Shown here: positions 11,907-24,275 of the stretch, piece by piece
Layout of the letters: each line of letters starts with the position of its first letter
Position numbering within the stretch: position 1 is the first letter of the stretch
Assembly: GCA_003049485.1 (NCBI GenBank)
Contig: PYST01000028.1
Coordinates: 124,001 to 188,000, forward strand
Reading direction: 5' to 3'
DNA length: 64,000 nucleotides
DNA from: Ophioceras dolichostomum
Lineage: Eukaryota; Ascomycota; Sordariomycetes; Magnaporthales; Ophioceraceae
Program-made: the position numbers and the translations under genes
The notes under the pieces: model-generated
The model's input: only the letters and a program-made list of their open reading frames with translations
What the model was told of the DNA's origin: nothing
The model's database searches: none

Positions 11907-12374
11907 TCACACGAGATGGCTCGGCAGAAGGAAATTCGCGATACCCTCGCGTATGGCGTACTCATGGCCGCAATTTGAGCAGACCAGTTTCCCCTGGACG
12001 ATCTGAGTTTCGATGAGGAGGTTGTGCAGCTCTTTCATCATCTTCTCGTCGGCCTCCAGCTCGTCCCTTGTTGGCGGCTGAGATGGGAGGGCGGGGAAGC
12101 CCAACTTTCAGTTGTTCAACATGTCAGCCTTTGATTCCGCGTGTCTGCCTTCCCATTACGATATAGATGGCTGGGTAGAGACGCTTACCTCTGTGGATGT
12201 CGCGCACAGCGCTGGCCAGTCGATCCGTGGCAGGATGTTGGCTATCAACTTGGTGTTGATTTCGATCTCATCCTGAGCCAGCTCGGCCTCTTTCGGGTGC
12301 AAGGGGAAAGAGCTCGACGATGAGCGACAGGCCTTGACCGCACAGGTCAGGAAGTTGAGACTTAGAACTTTCAT
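11907..12374 (-). CDS. TRM112: TRM112, activator subunit of RNA and protein methyltransferases
   Basis: Trm112 is a small zinc-binding partner that stabilises several methyltransferases: Trm9 and Trm11 on tRNA, Bud23 on 18S rRNA and Mtq2 on eRF1. Exons are 12374-12189 and 12104-11907 with intron 12105-12188 (GTAAGC...GAAAG); 127 residues, normal length. The protein opens MKVLSLNFLTCAVKAC, carries DEIEIN and LPRIDWPAL, and ends VCSNCGHEYAIREGIANFLLPSHLV-type. It has the CxxC of the zinc-binding lobe and the invariant IPNFLL/IANFLL tail. All key positions are intact. The identification is near certain. Confidence 0.97.
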
Positions 12375-12715
12375 GTTCGCCTGATATGATGATTGTTCTT
12401 CCTCACTTCCTTGCTATCTTGATATTTGCGAGAGTTATTGAGTGTAGAAGCTCGTATCGCATGCGTCAATCAATGAATTTTTGCCTTGCTCCAAGTCGAA
12501 AGGTTTACATCTACATCACGTGACTGCACCAAGAGACCGAACAAAAGGAAACATTCAAGCTACACAATCAACCCGCAAAACCCACACAACTCCCTAGATT
12601 ATGATAACGGGTATACAGTAGGAATCTACACAGCTGGAATCTTACAGACGCACGGCGTCATCAACATCGTCTACGGTCCTTTCATCTTTGGCCGGCTCCA
12701 CGCTGACCTGACTGC
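12375..12715. promoter_or_regulatory. TRM112 upstream region
   Basis: 341 bases upstream of TRM112, also downstream of the possible last exon of the cyclophilin gene. It has no ORF of note. A CACGTG-like CATCACGTGAC element lies at about 12514-12524. Confidence 0.4.
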
Positions 12716-14073
12716 TTAAACCAAGGTCTTCTCATGAACCAACCCAGCCTCCTGGCCCCGGTTACGTGTCCGACGAACGTGGATAGCGACGGCGGAGAGG
12801 ATGATGCCGAAGAGGAAGCCCTTCGACATCACGGACCAACCGGCCGCAGAGTTATTGGCCGCGTCGGGGACTTCGTCGTTGTAGCCGGAAGCCCAGTCGG
12901 CAGAGCCGTATTGAGCTGCGAGGGGAGAAGAGAGAAAAGGTTCAAAGAATCAGCAAGAAACCGAAATCACGTGGGTCGAAAGCGAGCGAGAATCGTTCAA
13001 AACAAAAAACTTTTTTGTTGTCTCTCTCATTCTGTGTCTCTTTTTTGCTTTTCTGTAATCTGTACTGTAGAAGAAAAGAAAAAAGGGAGCAGAATCGAGC
13101 AAGAGAATGACCCGACACTTAAGCTGGGCTGGTGTACGGCTCTGGCCGGTCAAATAGAAAGGGCGGCGGATGGAAGGCACATTGTTAGGGCATGTACAGA
13201 TTAGAGCTCCACGTGGATACCTTCTTCTGGCACCTCAAGCTCTCCGCTCTTGGCGATCTTGACGGTCTTGGTGGGCCTGTCGCCGGGCTCCTTGTCGACG
13301 TTCTCGATCTTCTCGACGACGTCGTAGCCCTCCAGAACCTCGCCGAAAACGACGTGACGGCCGTCTAGCCACCTGTTTGGAATTACGAGGCCCCATGGTT
13401 AGCAACACGAGATAACACAAAGCTTGAAGTAGCCTTCCATCGGAAAGGGGTTTTTCCCCGGAGACCGGACCCAAGATGGCGAGACAAAAGAGTTGGGAGA
13501 CATACGAGGTGACGACGGTGGTAATGAAGAACTGAGAGCCGTTCGTGTCTTTTCCGGCGTTGGCCATTGAGAGGAGGCCCTTCTTGCTGTGCTTCAGCTT
13601 GAAGTTCTCGTCCTCAAACTTGTTGCCGTAGACTACTCATGGCGGTCAAAGGGTCAGCATTCCCGAATCATAGGTACCACAGACGATTGGACGGTTCTTC
13701 TCTCTCAGATACCAAGCATGGGAATTTGGGTCTGGAATCGCTTACTCGACTTGCCACCAGTGCCGTCGCCCTTGGTAAAGTCACCGCCCTGGATCATGAA
13801 CTGCTTGATAACACGGTGGAAAGTCGACCCCTCGTAGCCGAAGCCCTTCTCGCCAGTGGCCAGGGCGCGGAAGTTCTCGACGGTCTTGGGCACGGTCTTG
13901 CCGTACAGACCTATCACGATACGGCCGATGGGCTTGTCATCGTGCTCGATGTCGAAGTACACCTTGTGGGTGATCTTGGGGCCCTTGGCAGCCGCGGCGC
14001 CCTGCGAGAAGCAAAGGGCTGCGAAGGCCGTGAAGAGCACGGCGGCGACGAAGAGCCGCCTGACGTTAAACAT
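12716..14073 (-). CDS. ER/secretory-pathway cyclophilin B (peptidyl-prolyl isomerase) with two possible C-termini
   Basis: Catalyses proline cis-trans isomerisation during folding in the ER. Core exons are 14073-13746, 13632-13506 and 13372-13201, giving 208 residues ending HVEL with stop at 13203-13201. Introns 13633-13745 (GTAAGC) and 13373-13505 (GTATGT) keep frame. A signal peptide precedes the fold; active-site motifs FHRVIKQFMIQGGDFTKGDGTGG-type and SWLDGRHVVFG are intact. An in-frame alternative exists: a GTATCC donor at 13220, seven codons before the stop, joins a pyrimidine-rich CGCAG acceptor at 12916. Exon 12915-12716 then adds a linker, one membrane helix (GFLFGIILSAVAIHV) and a basic tail ending HEKTLV, for 268 residues. 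The first form would be lumenal, the second membrane-anchored. I cannot tell which dominates; the outer coordinates cover both. Confidence 0.93.
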
Positions 14074-14624
14074 TGTGGTAAAGGAGAGGTCGTTCTTTCA
14101 GGGTGGAATTGGACTGCGGAATAACGTTCGGTGTGTGTGGTTGAATGTAAGAGGACAGGATGTTGTGGCCGGAGCGGCTATTGTTGGGGAGTTGTGGTAT
14201 TTGTGCAATTGACGGGATCAAGCTACCACGTTTCAACAACTGGTGGTTTCAAAGCTCCTCCGCCGCACCTTGAGTGGCCTGGAATGTTGTCCAGTGGCAG
14301 CTCAGTGATGACAAACTTCAGCAGCCAGTCGGAGCGACCTGCCAATCATAGGCCCACAAACGCCCCCACGGCTGTGCTAATGTCCAATTGATGTATGCGT
14401 TTCGACCGCGCACTGTACCACCTGCACTGCCGTGACGCAAGCATGCAAGCTGTCTGATTGCACTGCAGTCACTGCAGGAAGCCGTCCATCTTGCGCCAGC
14501 TTTGACACGCGATATATCTGCTGCCGCAAGTCCCGATACAAAGTCCATTTCCCGGCACGCCCGACCGCGGCCGTTCAGATGACACGACGCGCCTGATGCG
14601 TGCGGAAAAGCTCCCATCACCAGG
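14074..14624. promoter_or_regulatory. Divergent promoter region, cyclophilin B / TLG1
   Basis: 551 bases between two outward-facing genes. A CTGCAGTCACTGCAG direct/inverted motif lies at about 14464-14478. No ORF is supported. Confidence 0.45.
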
Positions 14625-15467
14625 ATGATGTCCTCGACCAACGAGGGCGACCCATTCCTCCAGGTCCAGCAGTAAGTTGTTATGTGCCTAGCAATTTGGA
14701 TGGGGATCATTCTTTCGCACATGCTGACTCCGTAGTTACATACGTTTAGAGATGTTCTCACTCAGCTTGCCGCGGCGAGACCGCTCTTCTCCTCGTACAT
14801 TCGCATCCGGTCCTTGACCACGGCGGCCTCCTCGCCCGAGCTTGCCTCGGCCAGGTCGGACCTAGAGACCGCCCTCTCGACGCTGGCTGAGGACCTGGCC
14901 GACCTGGTTGAGTCCGTCCGCGCCGCCGAGTCGAACCCCGCTGCTTTCGGCCTCGACGCCGGCGAAGTAGCGCGGCGCAAGCGGCTAGTGCAGGAGGTCG
15001 GCGGCGAGATCGAGGACATGCGCGAGGAGTTATCCAAAAGACTAGATGCGACCGCCTTGGGGAAGAAGCGCACAGGTGCCGGTGGCGCAAGCCATGGCCT
15101 GCCAGATCCAGACGCGTTCGCGATTCCAGAAGCGAGCGGTCGTGACGACACAGACGCATACGCCGAGTTCGAGCAGCAGCAGCAGATGGCTATCATGCGC
15201 GAGCAGGACGAGGAACTCGACGGGGTCTTTCAGACCGTGGGAAACCTGCGCCGGCAGGCCGACGACATGGGCCGCGAGCTCGAGGAGCAGGTCGAGATGC
15301 TCGAGCACATGGAAGGGGTCATGGACCGTGTCGGCGACAGGTTGCAGACGGGCATGCAGAAGCTGCAGTACATCGTCCGCGCGAACGAGGATCGTTGGAG
15401 CAGCTGGTGTATTGCTCTGCTTATCTTTGTCCTCATCGTGCTCCTCGTCTTGCTTCTGATTTTATGA
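14625..15467 (+). CDS. TLG1: t-SNARE of the Golgi/endosome, TLG1 / syntaxin-6 type (Qc-SNARE)
   Basis: Tlg1 mediates fusion of endosome-derived vesicles with the late Golgi. Exons are 14625-14671 and 14750-15467, intron 14672-14749 (GTAAGT...TTTAG); 254 residues. The N-terminus (GDPFLQVQQDVLTQL) starts a syntaxin-6 N-terminal helical domain. The SNARE coil lies at about residues 165-225 (EQDEELDGVFQTVGNLRRQA...) with the zero-layer glutamine in ELEEQVEML. The C-terminus is a single hydrophobic anchor (WCIALLIFVLIVLLVLLLIL), so the protein is tail-anchored and faces the cytosol. Two tandem ATGs start the frame; the first is used here. Syntaxin-8-like Qc-SNARE is the alternative, but the N-terminal domain fits Tlg1 better. 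Confidence 0.85.
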
Positions 15468-16177
15468 GTGTCAGTCTGGGTTTCGGGGAGTTTGGGGAGG
15501 AAGTCCATCGAGTTTCTGCATTATCATCACCATAATCACATTCCATCTGGGCTGCCTGGCGAATGGTACGGCCATATACGGGAGAGCAAAGATATTTCCT
15601 GATTTCAGTCTCTTCATCCCATTTTTTTTCTTTCGGGTCTTACGCTGGTACGACCGGGAGGTCTTTCATTTGTCGCCTCATGTATATACCCTATTTTACA
15701 CCAATCCTCTCTGCCTGAATTCTGCAAAATCGTCAACGTTTCCATTCCGCCCGGTATCCAAAGATGGAGGAGGCGTCGACCTCCATACCATTCCTATAAC
15801 TAAAGAGCATCAAATAAAATCCTTTAACGCTGTCTGTTCCCAGCGACCCCCAGAAATGAACCCTCTGATACTATCAATTTCATGAGAAAGAAAACAAGTA
15901 CATTAGTGCAGACGCGTCCTCGCACCACATCGTTGAACAAAACGCACCCAATATAGCAAGAAAGACCAAGATGTCGTGACTACAATCAACGCCATTGCCA
16001 TGCACTCCGGGTCCTCAGCCTCAGCGAGGTGCTCCCGAAACCGAGCCATGAATGCGACAGATGCCTCTCAACTCGTCCAACCAGATGACGCATCTAGATA
16101 CCTGCCGGATACCTGGGCATCCCCCGGTGCCGAATGTCAGTTCCCGACCATTTCTCTGCATCGACTAATGCAGTCGA
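15468..16177. other. Convergent 3' intergenic region, TLG1 / GLE1
   Basis: 710 bases between convergent genes. AT-richer than the flanks, with AATAAA-like ATAAAAT at about 15814. No supported gene. Confidence 0.5.
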
Positions 16178-17919
16178 TTATTGCAGGTTCAGCCCTGAGT
16201 CCCTCCGTATGATCTGCGCCAGCACTGGTAGAGCGTCGACCGCCGAACTCTTAGTCGGCGCTCGGGCTGGGAACTCTAGCAGCGCAACACGCAGGGCGGC
16301 GACGGCAGCGTCGCCGTAGAAGTGGATGAACTTCTGTTCGTAGTGCTCGATCATGGCTTTGAGAACGTAGCACTGCGTATCCGAGATCTCGCCGGTCGGC
16401 GTGTTGATGATCTTCGCCAGAGCGGTCCAGTAGTTGGACGGTGGGAAGGGATTTCTATTCTTTGAGCGCGAGAAGTCTCGCAACGCAAGTGCGCCGAACC
16501 CTGCCCCGAGCCCCGTCATGCGGTCCACATGGATCTGTTCGGGCACCCAGCTGCCCTGTTCCTTCCGCCAGCCGACACGTACCCGGCCCTGCTCGGTCTT
16601 GTCGCTGCCCCTGAAGCCGAACAAGACGGGGCAGACGACTCGGAATTTGGCGAGCAAGATGTCGATCATGGAGCCGCCGCGCCATTGGAACTCGGGTTCC
16701 GAGAAGACTTTGGCCAAGACAGTGCCTACCGGGTCGGCGGCCTGCGGCTTTGCGCCGCACTCGTTGACGAACTGCGCTATAGCTGCTTTGGCCAGCGCGT
16801 TCAACAGGTAGATAAACAGCGACGGGAGCTGGTCGCTGTTGTTCGCAGCACCATCCACAGGTGCCCTGGGCTCGAGGAGGAACTCGTTGGGGTTGACTGG
16901 CTCACAGGGAACATGCCCTTGCAAGGCTTCCCTGATGTTGCTCTGGATTTTTTGAACCTAGATGTCGCAACGCGCGTATGAGAGCCTGAAGCACACAGGA
17001 ACGCATGTTCCAGAAGTATGTCGGTCTTTCTTCAAGGAGGTGGGCTCACCGGTACTTTGTTGGAAGACAAGGAGCCTTCCACCAGTTGTCCCATAGACTT
17101 CCGTATCTCGCGACGCATGTCCCCCATTCTGCGCTTGAGCTGTACGTTCGAGTCGGCCTGCCTTTTCAGGTCGGCACGGAGCTCTTTTAGCCGTTTGTGG
17201 ATCTGGATATGGCGATCTGGCTTGGCGGTCTCAGGAACGGCAGCAGGTAGGGGAACCGGCGCCGGAGTTGTTCCGTTGACTTGCTGCGTAAGTTGGGTGA
17301 CGGGGCCCGCTGCGACGAATGGATTTGACGCTACGGCCGTCGGCTGCGTCTGAGTTGCTGGTGGCTTCGGTGGTAAGGCGAAAGGTGATGCCGTCGGCTG
17401 TATCGACGGCAGCGTTGCTGGGGGCGGAGAGACCTTCTTGATGGCTTCCGGCTGGTGGCTCACCCCATTCGAGAGCGTAGTGGTGCTGTTCGTGGTCGTA
17501 AGAGCGGCAACCGAGGGTCGTTTGGGAGGCTCTTTTGCTGGCTCGGGCTCAGGCGCGGGCGGAGGCGGTATAGGGATAGATCTCGCCTTGAGAACCTCTA
17601 ATCGCTTGCGCTCGGCTGCAAGCTCGGCTTCCGCTCGCAGGCGAGCCTCCTGCTGTTCTTGCTCAAGCCTTACACGCCGCTGCTCCTCCTGTATGTGATA
17701 GTGATTCAAAACCTCTATCGCGGTCTGGCGGAGCTCAGCATGGTCGCGCTTGGCCTGTTCAAGGCCACGCTGGTGGCTCTCTTCGGTGTTCCGGTCCTCT
17801 ATCCGGAGCTCCTCCAGGCTGAACTCAATGCCGTTCGGCCAAGGGTAGCTGAAACGGGAACCCGCAGTCGACCGCACGTCGCGCCGGAGGCGCGCCGGGG
17901 GAGAGGAGTTGGCGGCCAT
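16178..17919 (-). CDS. GLE1: GLE1, mRNA export factor at the nuclear pore
   Basis: Gle1 with IP6 activates the DEAD-box ATPase Dbp5 at the cytoplasmic face of the pore and also acts in translation. Exons are 17919-17050 and 16957-16178, intron 16958-17049 (GTGAGC...TCTAG); 549 residues, the usual size. The N-terminal half has a charged coiled coil (about residues 60-115, QEEQRRVRLEQEQQEARLR and on), then a Pro/Thr-rich linker with an NPF-type segment. The C-terminal GLE1 domain is helical (PSLFIYLLNALAKAAIAQFVNE, CPVLFGFRGSDKTEQGR, GFGALALRDFSRS, YFVLKAMIEHYEQKFIHFYGD-like). The splice joins NKVP to VQKIQSNIREALQGH without loss. It is divergent to SSD1, which also works on mRNA, but the 1.95 kb between them does not suggest co-regulation. 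Confidence 0.93.
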
Positions 17920-19869
17920 GATCTATGTTGCCGATATTTTTTATAACAGCATTGTTAGCCGGTCTGTGGATTAGGCGGTGCGCATAAAACGACGAGGGAA
18001 TCAGGGCAGGACGGCCGGGCAGGCGGGCGCAAATCGACGACGATGGACAAACTCAAAGATACCAGCCAGACCGTGCCGTGGCCGTCAACAAGAGCCAACG
18101 AATGAACCAAGGCCGGAACGGTGAAATTCTGCCCGGCCAGGCATGCGGGCGGTGAGTGCTATACACCTACCCTGGGGCGTCTTAAAGACCGCTCAGAATA
18201 GCTGGGCTTGCAGATCACCTGACTGTCCACTTCCAATGCTTCGCTCCTGAACTTTGGGACGCACCGTGCACGCATGCTGGGCGTCATGAGTTGTGACATG
18301 AAACTTGATACTGGAGCTTCAGGGGAGCTTCAGGGGCCAAGAAAAGAAATACGGAAAAGGGCCGGGGCAAAAGAGAGAGAAGATGCAGGCGGAAAAGTAT
18401 GTTCGGAAGAGGAAAAAGACAAAATGGTAGGTGTATGCACTTGATGTTCGCTTTTGTCTCCAGCTAGACTGCTTGTCTACATGAGCCGAGACTCACCAAA
18501 GTGCCGCGCGTCTGTCCGTTTCCTGTTGTCTGTTACCATTCTTGCGCCTTTTGCCCGCCCACTTCCTCCAGCTCCGGATGGAACTCCCGTTACCGCAAGC
18601 GCGACAGTACTCCGTGCGGGGAGCACTGATGCTGACTGACTGCCCGGGCAAACAACTCTGGCCAAAAGTTGCCGGTTGACCTTTCTGGAGGCAACCTAAC
18701 ATTCCAGTGACTCATGAAATATGGAAAACTCTCCGTCCAAAGCTTCCTTTCCTCTAGGTAGGTACCTCGTAGGTACCTATCCACCACGTAGACCTCAAGG
18801 CAGCTATTCTGTTAATACAGTCTCGCTCACCGCCCTCGAAGAATTACCTACCTAAGGTAAGTACTGCGTAGGAGTTACCGTGTGTTAGGCCGGAGCGAGT
18901 CTTCAATTCTGTATCAAGTCCAGACTCGACGAAGCTGCTACCAAGGTGGTACCTACTTGAGTCTCGTATCGTGTAAAGTCAACCGTGAGTCCCACTATTC
19001 TCAGAGGAAGCACCTGCAACCATTGGGTCTTCAGGGGTCAATCCTCCCCCAAAGCCAACGGGGCGTGCTCACAAGGTCACGCCTTCTGTGGGTAGGGTGT
19101 TGCTGTAGCGGCCCGCTAGCCAGCGATCAGTGCGTCTTATTGGGCGGTTGTTATTTTAGTGGCCCTGAGTGAGGGCCTTGGGGCTTTGCGATGATCCAAG
19201 CAACCAGCACCCAGCAAAATCCCGCCAGCTGGGGCAACGACCACGACTACATCATCAACTTCCATCGCCGACTCCATCACCGTCTTGCGCTGTTCTCTCT
19301 CTCTCCTTCTCTCTCTCCGTCCTCCTTTACTCCTCGTTTTCCATCCCATCGTGCCTTGCCACCGCCCATCTCTATCAGGAACGTCTCCCACACTCCCTCC
19401 CTCACACTCCTTGCCCATTCCCATCTCTCCTTCACCTTCCTTTTTTTCTTACTGCCAGCCCGGGTTTGCAACCCCACCCACCTCGCACCAGAACCTACAG
19501 TACCCGACAAAGCTCACCACTGCCGTCTTTTGGTAGCTTGTCAGCCTAAAACCTAGCACTTCGTACATCCCGCACCACCAACCGTGACCCCACGTAAACG
19601 GACCAGACCAGATATCGCAACACAGCTTGCTTGCTGCTTGCTTGCTTGCTTGACAAAGCTCGACTCGGCCACCTACGCAGCATTTCTACCGAAAGGTTAA
19701 TTAGCTCGCACACATTGAACACAAAAGGAACAAAAAAGAACAACCAAAGAGATCTCCGAGAACACCTCAATCGCGAAGACAATCTACAATCGACATTAGA
19801 CCGGCTGAGCACTCGACGTGCACTGCCAACTCTGCGAATCGCCGGTCTACTTGTCCGCCATCCATCATC
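17920..19869. promoter_or_regulatory. Divergent upstream region, GLE1 / SSD1, long leader of SSD1
   Basis: 1.95 kb with no supported gene. TAGGTA/TACCTA palindromic words cluster at 18755-18780, 18845-18870 and 18946-18958. From about 19270 the plus strand becomes pyrimidine-rich (CTCTCTCT), typical of a fungal core promoter and transcription start. The last several hundred bases are therefore probably a long SSD1 5' UTR. A GCTTGCTTGCTTGCTT tract lies at 19635-19653. Confidence 0.5.
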
Positions 19870-22800
19870 ATGGAGCAGCAGCAGCAACCACCTCCGACCG
19901 GAGGGGTGCCTGGCCCGACCGGCCGCCGGCTTCACATTGCCCATCGCCGAAGCCCCTCGGAGCTGACGCCTTTGATGAGCATGTTTGCCAATCCCAATAG
20001 TAAGTTGCATTTCCTACCAAACCGAAATGCCCACAGTCCATGGTGACTGGATAGATAGATGCTCGGATGTTTGGGTGGCTTTCCATCTAGGATGCATCGA
20101 ATCGAATCAGTTCGCTGACCTCTGGGCCTTGCTTTCCTCCCATCTCCTCATAGTGGAACAGATTGCCATCCAGCAGCAGATTGAGCTCTTGCAGCAGCAA
20201 CAGCAGCAACTTCAAGCAACACACCAGCAATATGTCAACTTGGGCATGATCGCTCCGGGGCAGGCCATGCCCGGCGGTGCCTTCAATCCCTTGCAGACCT
20301 CTATGGCGCCTCAAGCCGGATTCCAGTTCCCGGCCCAGCTATCGCAGCAACCTGTCTCGATGGGTCCGCCGACCCAACCTCTCTCACATCGCCGTAATCA
20401 GTCGGCGCTGCCCAACATGGGCATGGGCCCGCCGCCGGCCCCGTCCTCGGGCGCCTCCGGGTCTGCGTTCAACTTTGAAACAACCTCGGGCCAAGGCCGT
20501 GAAAACTCCGGCGGAGCTCGCGGGGGCCGAGGCGGAGGCGGCGGCGGCGGCGGCTCTGGCGGTGGCCACCAGCGACGACACTCGCTGGCGCTGGCCGACG
20601 CCAAGAAGGCTGCCGAGCTTGCCCAACAGAAGCGCACCACCTCTGGCTTCCAGTTCCCTGGTCCCGGTGCCTCGGGGGCACCCGCGACGGATGAGGAGAC
20701 CACGCCGACCGCCCCGGCTGCCGCAGCGCCCGCGTCTGAAAACCAGGTGCCCCAGGGCCCTTCGACGCGGGGACGAGGCGGCGGCCATGGCCGCAGCCAG
20801 AGCATGGCTATTGGACGTGGCGGCGCCAGGGGTGGCCTGTCGGCTGATTCGGCCAGCGCTGGAAGGGGCGGTCACGGCCGCTCATCCTCGCGGAACTTCG
20901 ACAGCAACTGGCGCAACAATCCTGTAGGTCCTGGCGACCACCAGCAGCAACAGCAGCAGGGCTTCCAGCCCGGCCACCGCAACCGTGGCTCCATCAGCCA
21001 ACAACAGCAACAGACACCCATTGGTGCCTTCCAGTATGCTGCCCAGCCTCAGCTGGTGCAAATGCCTGGCCAGATTCCCGGCCAGATGCTCATCCCTGGA
21101 ATGTATGCCGGCCAGCAGCAGTTGACCCCCATGCAGATCAGCCAGCTGCAGGCGCTGCAGCAGATGAACGGCCAGCACCTGGTTGGTCTGCAGGGTAGCC
21201 AGCACGCCCCGCAGCTCGGTCAGCAGCAGCAGCAGCAGCAACAGCAGCAACAGCAGCGGAAGACCCTGTTCACTCCCTACCTACCGCAGGCGACTCTACC
21301 CGCGCTGCTCGGCGATGGCCAACTCGTCTCGGGCGTTCTCCGCGTGAACAAGAAGAACCGTAGTGATGCGTACGTCTCGACGCAGGACGGCCTGCTTGAC
21401 GCCGATATCTTTATCTGCGGCAGCAAGGACCGCAACCGTGCGCTGGAGGGTGACCTCGTCGCCGTCGAGCTGCTTGACGTCGACGAGGTGTGGGGCCAGA
21501 AGCGCGAGAAGGAAGAGAAGAAGAAGAGGAAGGACATTACCGACACTCGCTCGGGCTCAACCGCCGGTAACAACCAGAGCAACGCCAACGGCGATGATGG
21601 CAACACCGGCGAGGGTGGCATTCGTCGCCGCGGCAGTCTGCGCCAGCGTCCCACCCAGAAGAAGAACGACGATGTAGAGGTCGAGGGCCAGAGCCTGCTC
21701 CTGGTTGAGGAGGAGGAGATCAGCGACGAGCAGAAGCCCCTCTACGCAGGCCACATCGTCGCCGTCATCGAGCGTGTGGCCGGCCAGATGTTCTCCGGCA
21801 CCCTCGGTCTCCTTCGGCCGAGCAGCCAGGCGACCAAGGAGAAGCAGGAGGCTGAGCGTGCCGCCAGGGATGGTGGCCGCCAGCAGGACAGCCGGCACCA
21901 GGACAAGCCCAAGATCGTCTGGTTCAAGCCTACCGACAAGCGCGTGCCCCTCATCGCCATCCCCACTGAGCAGGCTCCCCGTGACTTCGTCGAGAGGCAC
22001 CAGGAATACGCCGACCGCATCTTCGTTGCGTGCATCAAGCGTTGGCCCATCACCTCTCTGCACCCGTTCGGCACCCTTGTTGAGCAACTGGGCAAGATGG
22101 GAGATCTCAAGGTCGAGACCGACGCGCTGCTCCGCGACAACAACTTCTCGTCCGACGAGTTCTCGGACGCCGTGCTCCGCAGCGTCGGTCTCCAGGACTG
22201 GTCCATCGCTAAGGAGGATGAGGCGGCCGTTGGCGAGCGCCGCGACTTCCGCGACGAGAAGACCTTCACCCTCGACCTGGACGGCTCGGCCGAGCTGGGC
22301 AACGCCGTCCACGTCAAGACCCGGCCAGACGGCAAGATCGAAATCGGCATTCACGTGCCGGACGTCACTCATTTCATCAAGCCGAACTCGCTCGTTGACC
22401 GCGAGGCCAAGAAGCGGGGCACAGCGGTTCATCTGCTTAACAGGACCTGCGCCCTCCTGCCGCCTAAGCTGTCCAAGGAGGTTTGCTCTCTGACCCCTGG
22501 CCAGGAGAGGCTCGCCGTCAGTGTGGTGTTCCAGGTCAACCCCCACAATGGGGCCGTCGCGGACGGCGACACCTGGATCGGCAAGAGCATAGTCAAGACC
22601 GGTGGCAAGCTCACCCTGGAGCAGATCAATGCTGCGCTGGCCGAGAATAGCCAGGCCCCATTCACCCACGAGGTCGTCTCCCAGAAGGATATCCAGATCC
22701 TGAACGTATGTTGCTGTCATGCTAGATGCTCCCTCGTCCCATGCACCTTCCAAACGATATCTCCCGCTAACAAAGACTTTTCTTCCCTCTCTAGGCCGTC

Positions 22801-24275
22801 GCACGAAAGTTCAGAGAGGCTCGCCTGGTCGCTAGTGGGGAGCCTATCTCCCCGCTGCGTCTGTTCAAGCAGCTCGATGACGAGAACATCCCTATTGAGC
22901 ATAACATCTTTGACTCGACCGCTGCTACGGAGCTTGTTGAGGAGCTTGTGCACAAGACAAACGCCTACGTGGCTCATTGCCTGGCGCAGGCTCTGCCGGA
23001 GAAGGCTCTCCTCCGCCGACAGGGCCCGCCCAACCAGCGTCGCCTGCAAACCATTGTGGACCGCCTCACGGCCCTGGGCTATGATATTGATAACTCTAGC
23101 AGCGGGTCGCTCCAGATTAGCCTGTTCAAAATCGACGATGAGGAAGTCCGCAAGGGCATGGAGACTCTTCTCCTCAAGTCGATGCAGCGTGCCAAGTACT
23201 TCATCGCCGGCAAGACTGCCAAGCAGCTCTGGCCTCACTACGCCCTGAACCTGCCTCTCTACACTCACTTCACCAGCCCGACGAGGCGCTATGCCGACAT
23301 CATGGTGCACCGACAGCTCGACGCCGTGCTGTCGGAGGGCAAGATCGAGTATAATGAGGACCTCGAGAACCTGGTCAAGACGGTCGAGTCATGCAACACC
23401 AAGAAGGACTCGGCGCAGAACGCGCAGGAGCAGAGCGTGCACATCGAGTCATGCCGCAAGATGGACAAGGCCCGGCAGGAGGCGCACGGCGACCTCATCA
23501 GCGAGGGCATCGTCATCTGCGTGTACGAGTCGGCCTTCGACGTGCTCATCCCCGAGTGGGGCTTCGAGAAGCGCGTGCACTGCGACCAGCTCCCGCTGAA
23601 GAAGGCCGAGTTCCGCAAGGAGAAGCGCGTGCTCGAGCTCTACTGGGAGAAGGGCGTGCCCAGCTCGGCCTACGTCCCCGAGGACGAGCGCCCCAAGGCT
23701 GCCGCGTCGCAGCGCATGAACAACGCCTTCGCCGCGGCGCGCCAGGCCGAGGAGGCCGACCGGCTCAAGAAGGAGCGCGAGGAGGCGGCGCGCAAGCAGA
23801 CCGACACGGGCACCATGTCCACGGACGACGTCGACGCGCTGTTCGACGACGACGACGACAACGGCTCCGACATCACCGAGGCCATGGCCGGCGCGTCGCT
23901 CGCCGAGCGCCCCACCCAGAGCGTCCCCGGCTCGCCCGCCCGCACCTCGTCGGCCGCCATAGGCACGCTGCACCGCACGAGGTCCGAGTCCAAGGTCCCC
24001 GTCGCGGACCCGCCCGAGTCCCGCCTGACGAACAAGGAGAAGTATCTCAAGTTCTTCAAGCTGCGCGAGGAGGGCGGCGAGTACATCCAGGACGTCACCG
24101 AGATGACCCGCGTCCCGGTGATCCTCAAGACGGATCTTACCAAGAGCCCACCGTAAGTTTTTACTCTTCTCTGCTATTCCTGTTTCTTCGTCTGATCGTC
24201 TGATTACTAATGGTTCTTTGTTCGTCTTGGTACAGCTGCCTGACCATCCGGTCTCTGAACCCCTACGCTCTTTAA
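19870..24275 (+). CDS. SSD1: SSD1, RNA-binding translational repressor of the RNase II/DIS3L2 fold (pseudo-nuclease)
   Basis: Ssd1 binds mRNAs of cell-wall and polarity genes and is controlled by the NDR kinase Cbk1/COT1. Exons are 19870-19999, 20154-22705, 22795-24152 and 24236-24275; 1359 residues. All three introns have GTAAGT or GTATGT donors. The N-terminal 400 residues are low complexity: QQQ tracts, RGG-like repeats, and candidate Cbk1 sites such as HRRNQS, HQRRHS and HRNRGS (H-x-R-x-x-S type). PolyQ lies at 21217-21256. Cold-shock domains begin near residue 412 (LFTPYLPQATLPALLGDGQ). The RNB domain starts near residue 745. The aspartate cluster of active RNase II enzymes is replaced there (LDLDGSAELGNAVHV), as in known inactive Ssd1 proteins. 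The C-terminus is SPPCLTIRSLNPYAL-like. Start chosen for MEQQQQPPP...HIAHRRSPSELTPL, which fits fungal Ssd1. Confidence 0.95.

Noticed and set aside
13201..13220. HVEL as a classical HDEL-type ER-retention signal
   Set aside because: Val at the second position does not fit the usual pattern well; noted as a possible weak signal only.
21557..22804. 415-codon minus-strand ORF
   Set aside because: Shadow of the SSD1 coding exon, caused by GC-rich third positions.
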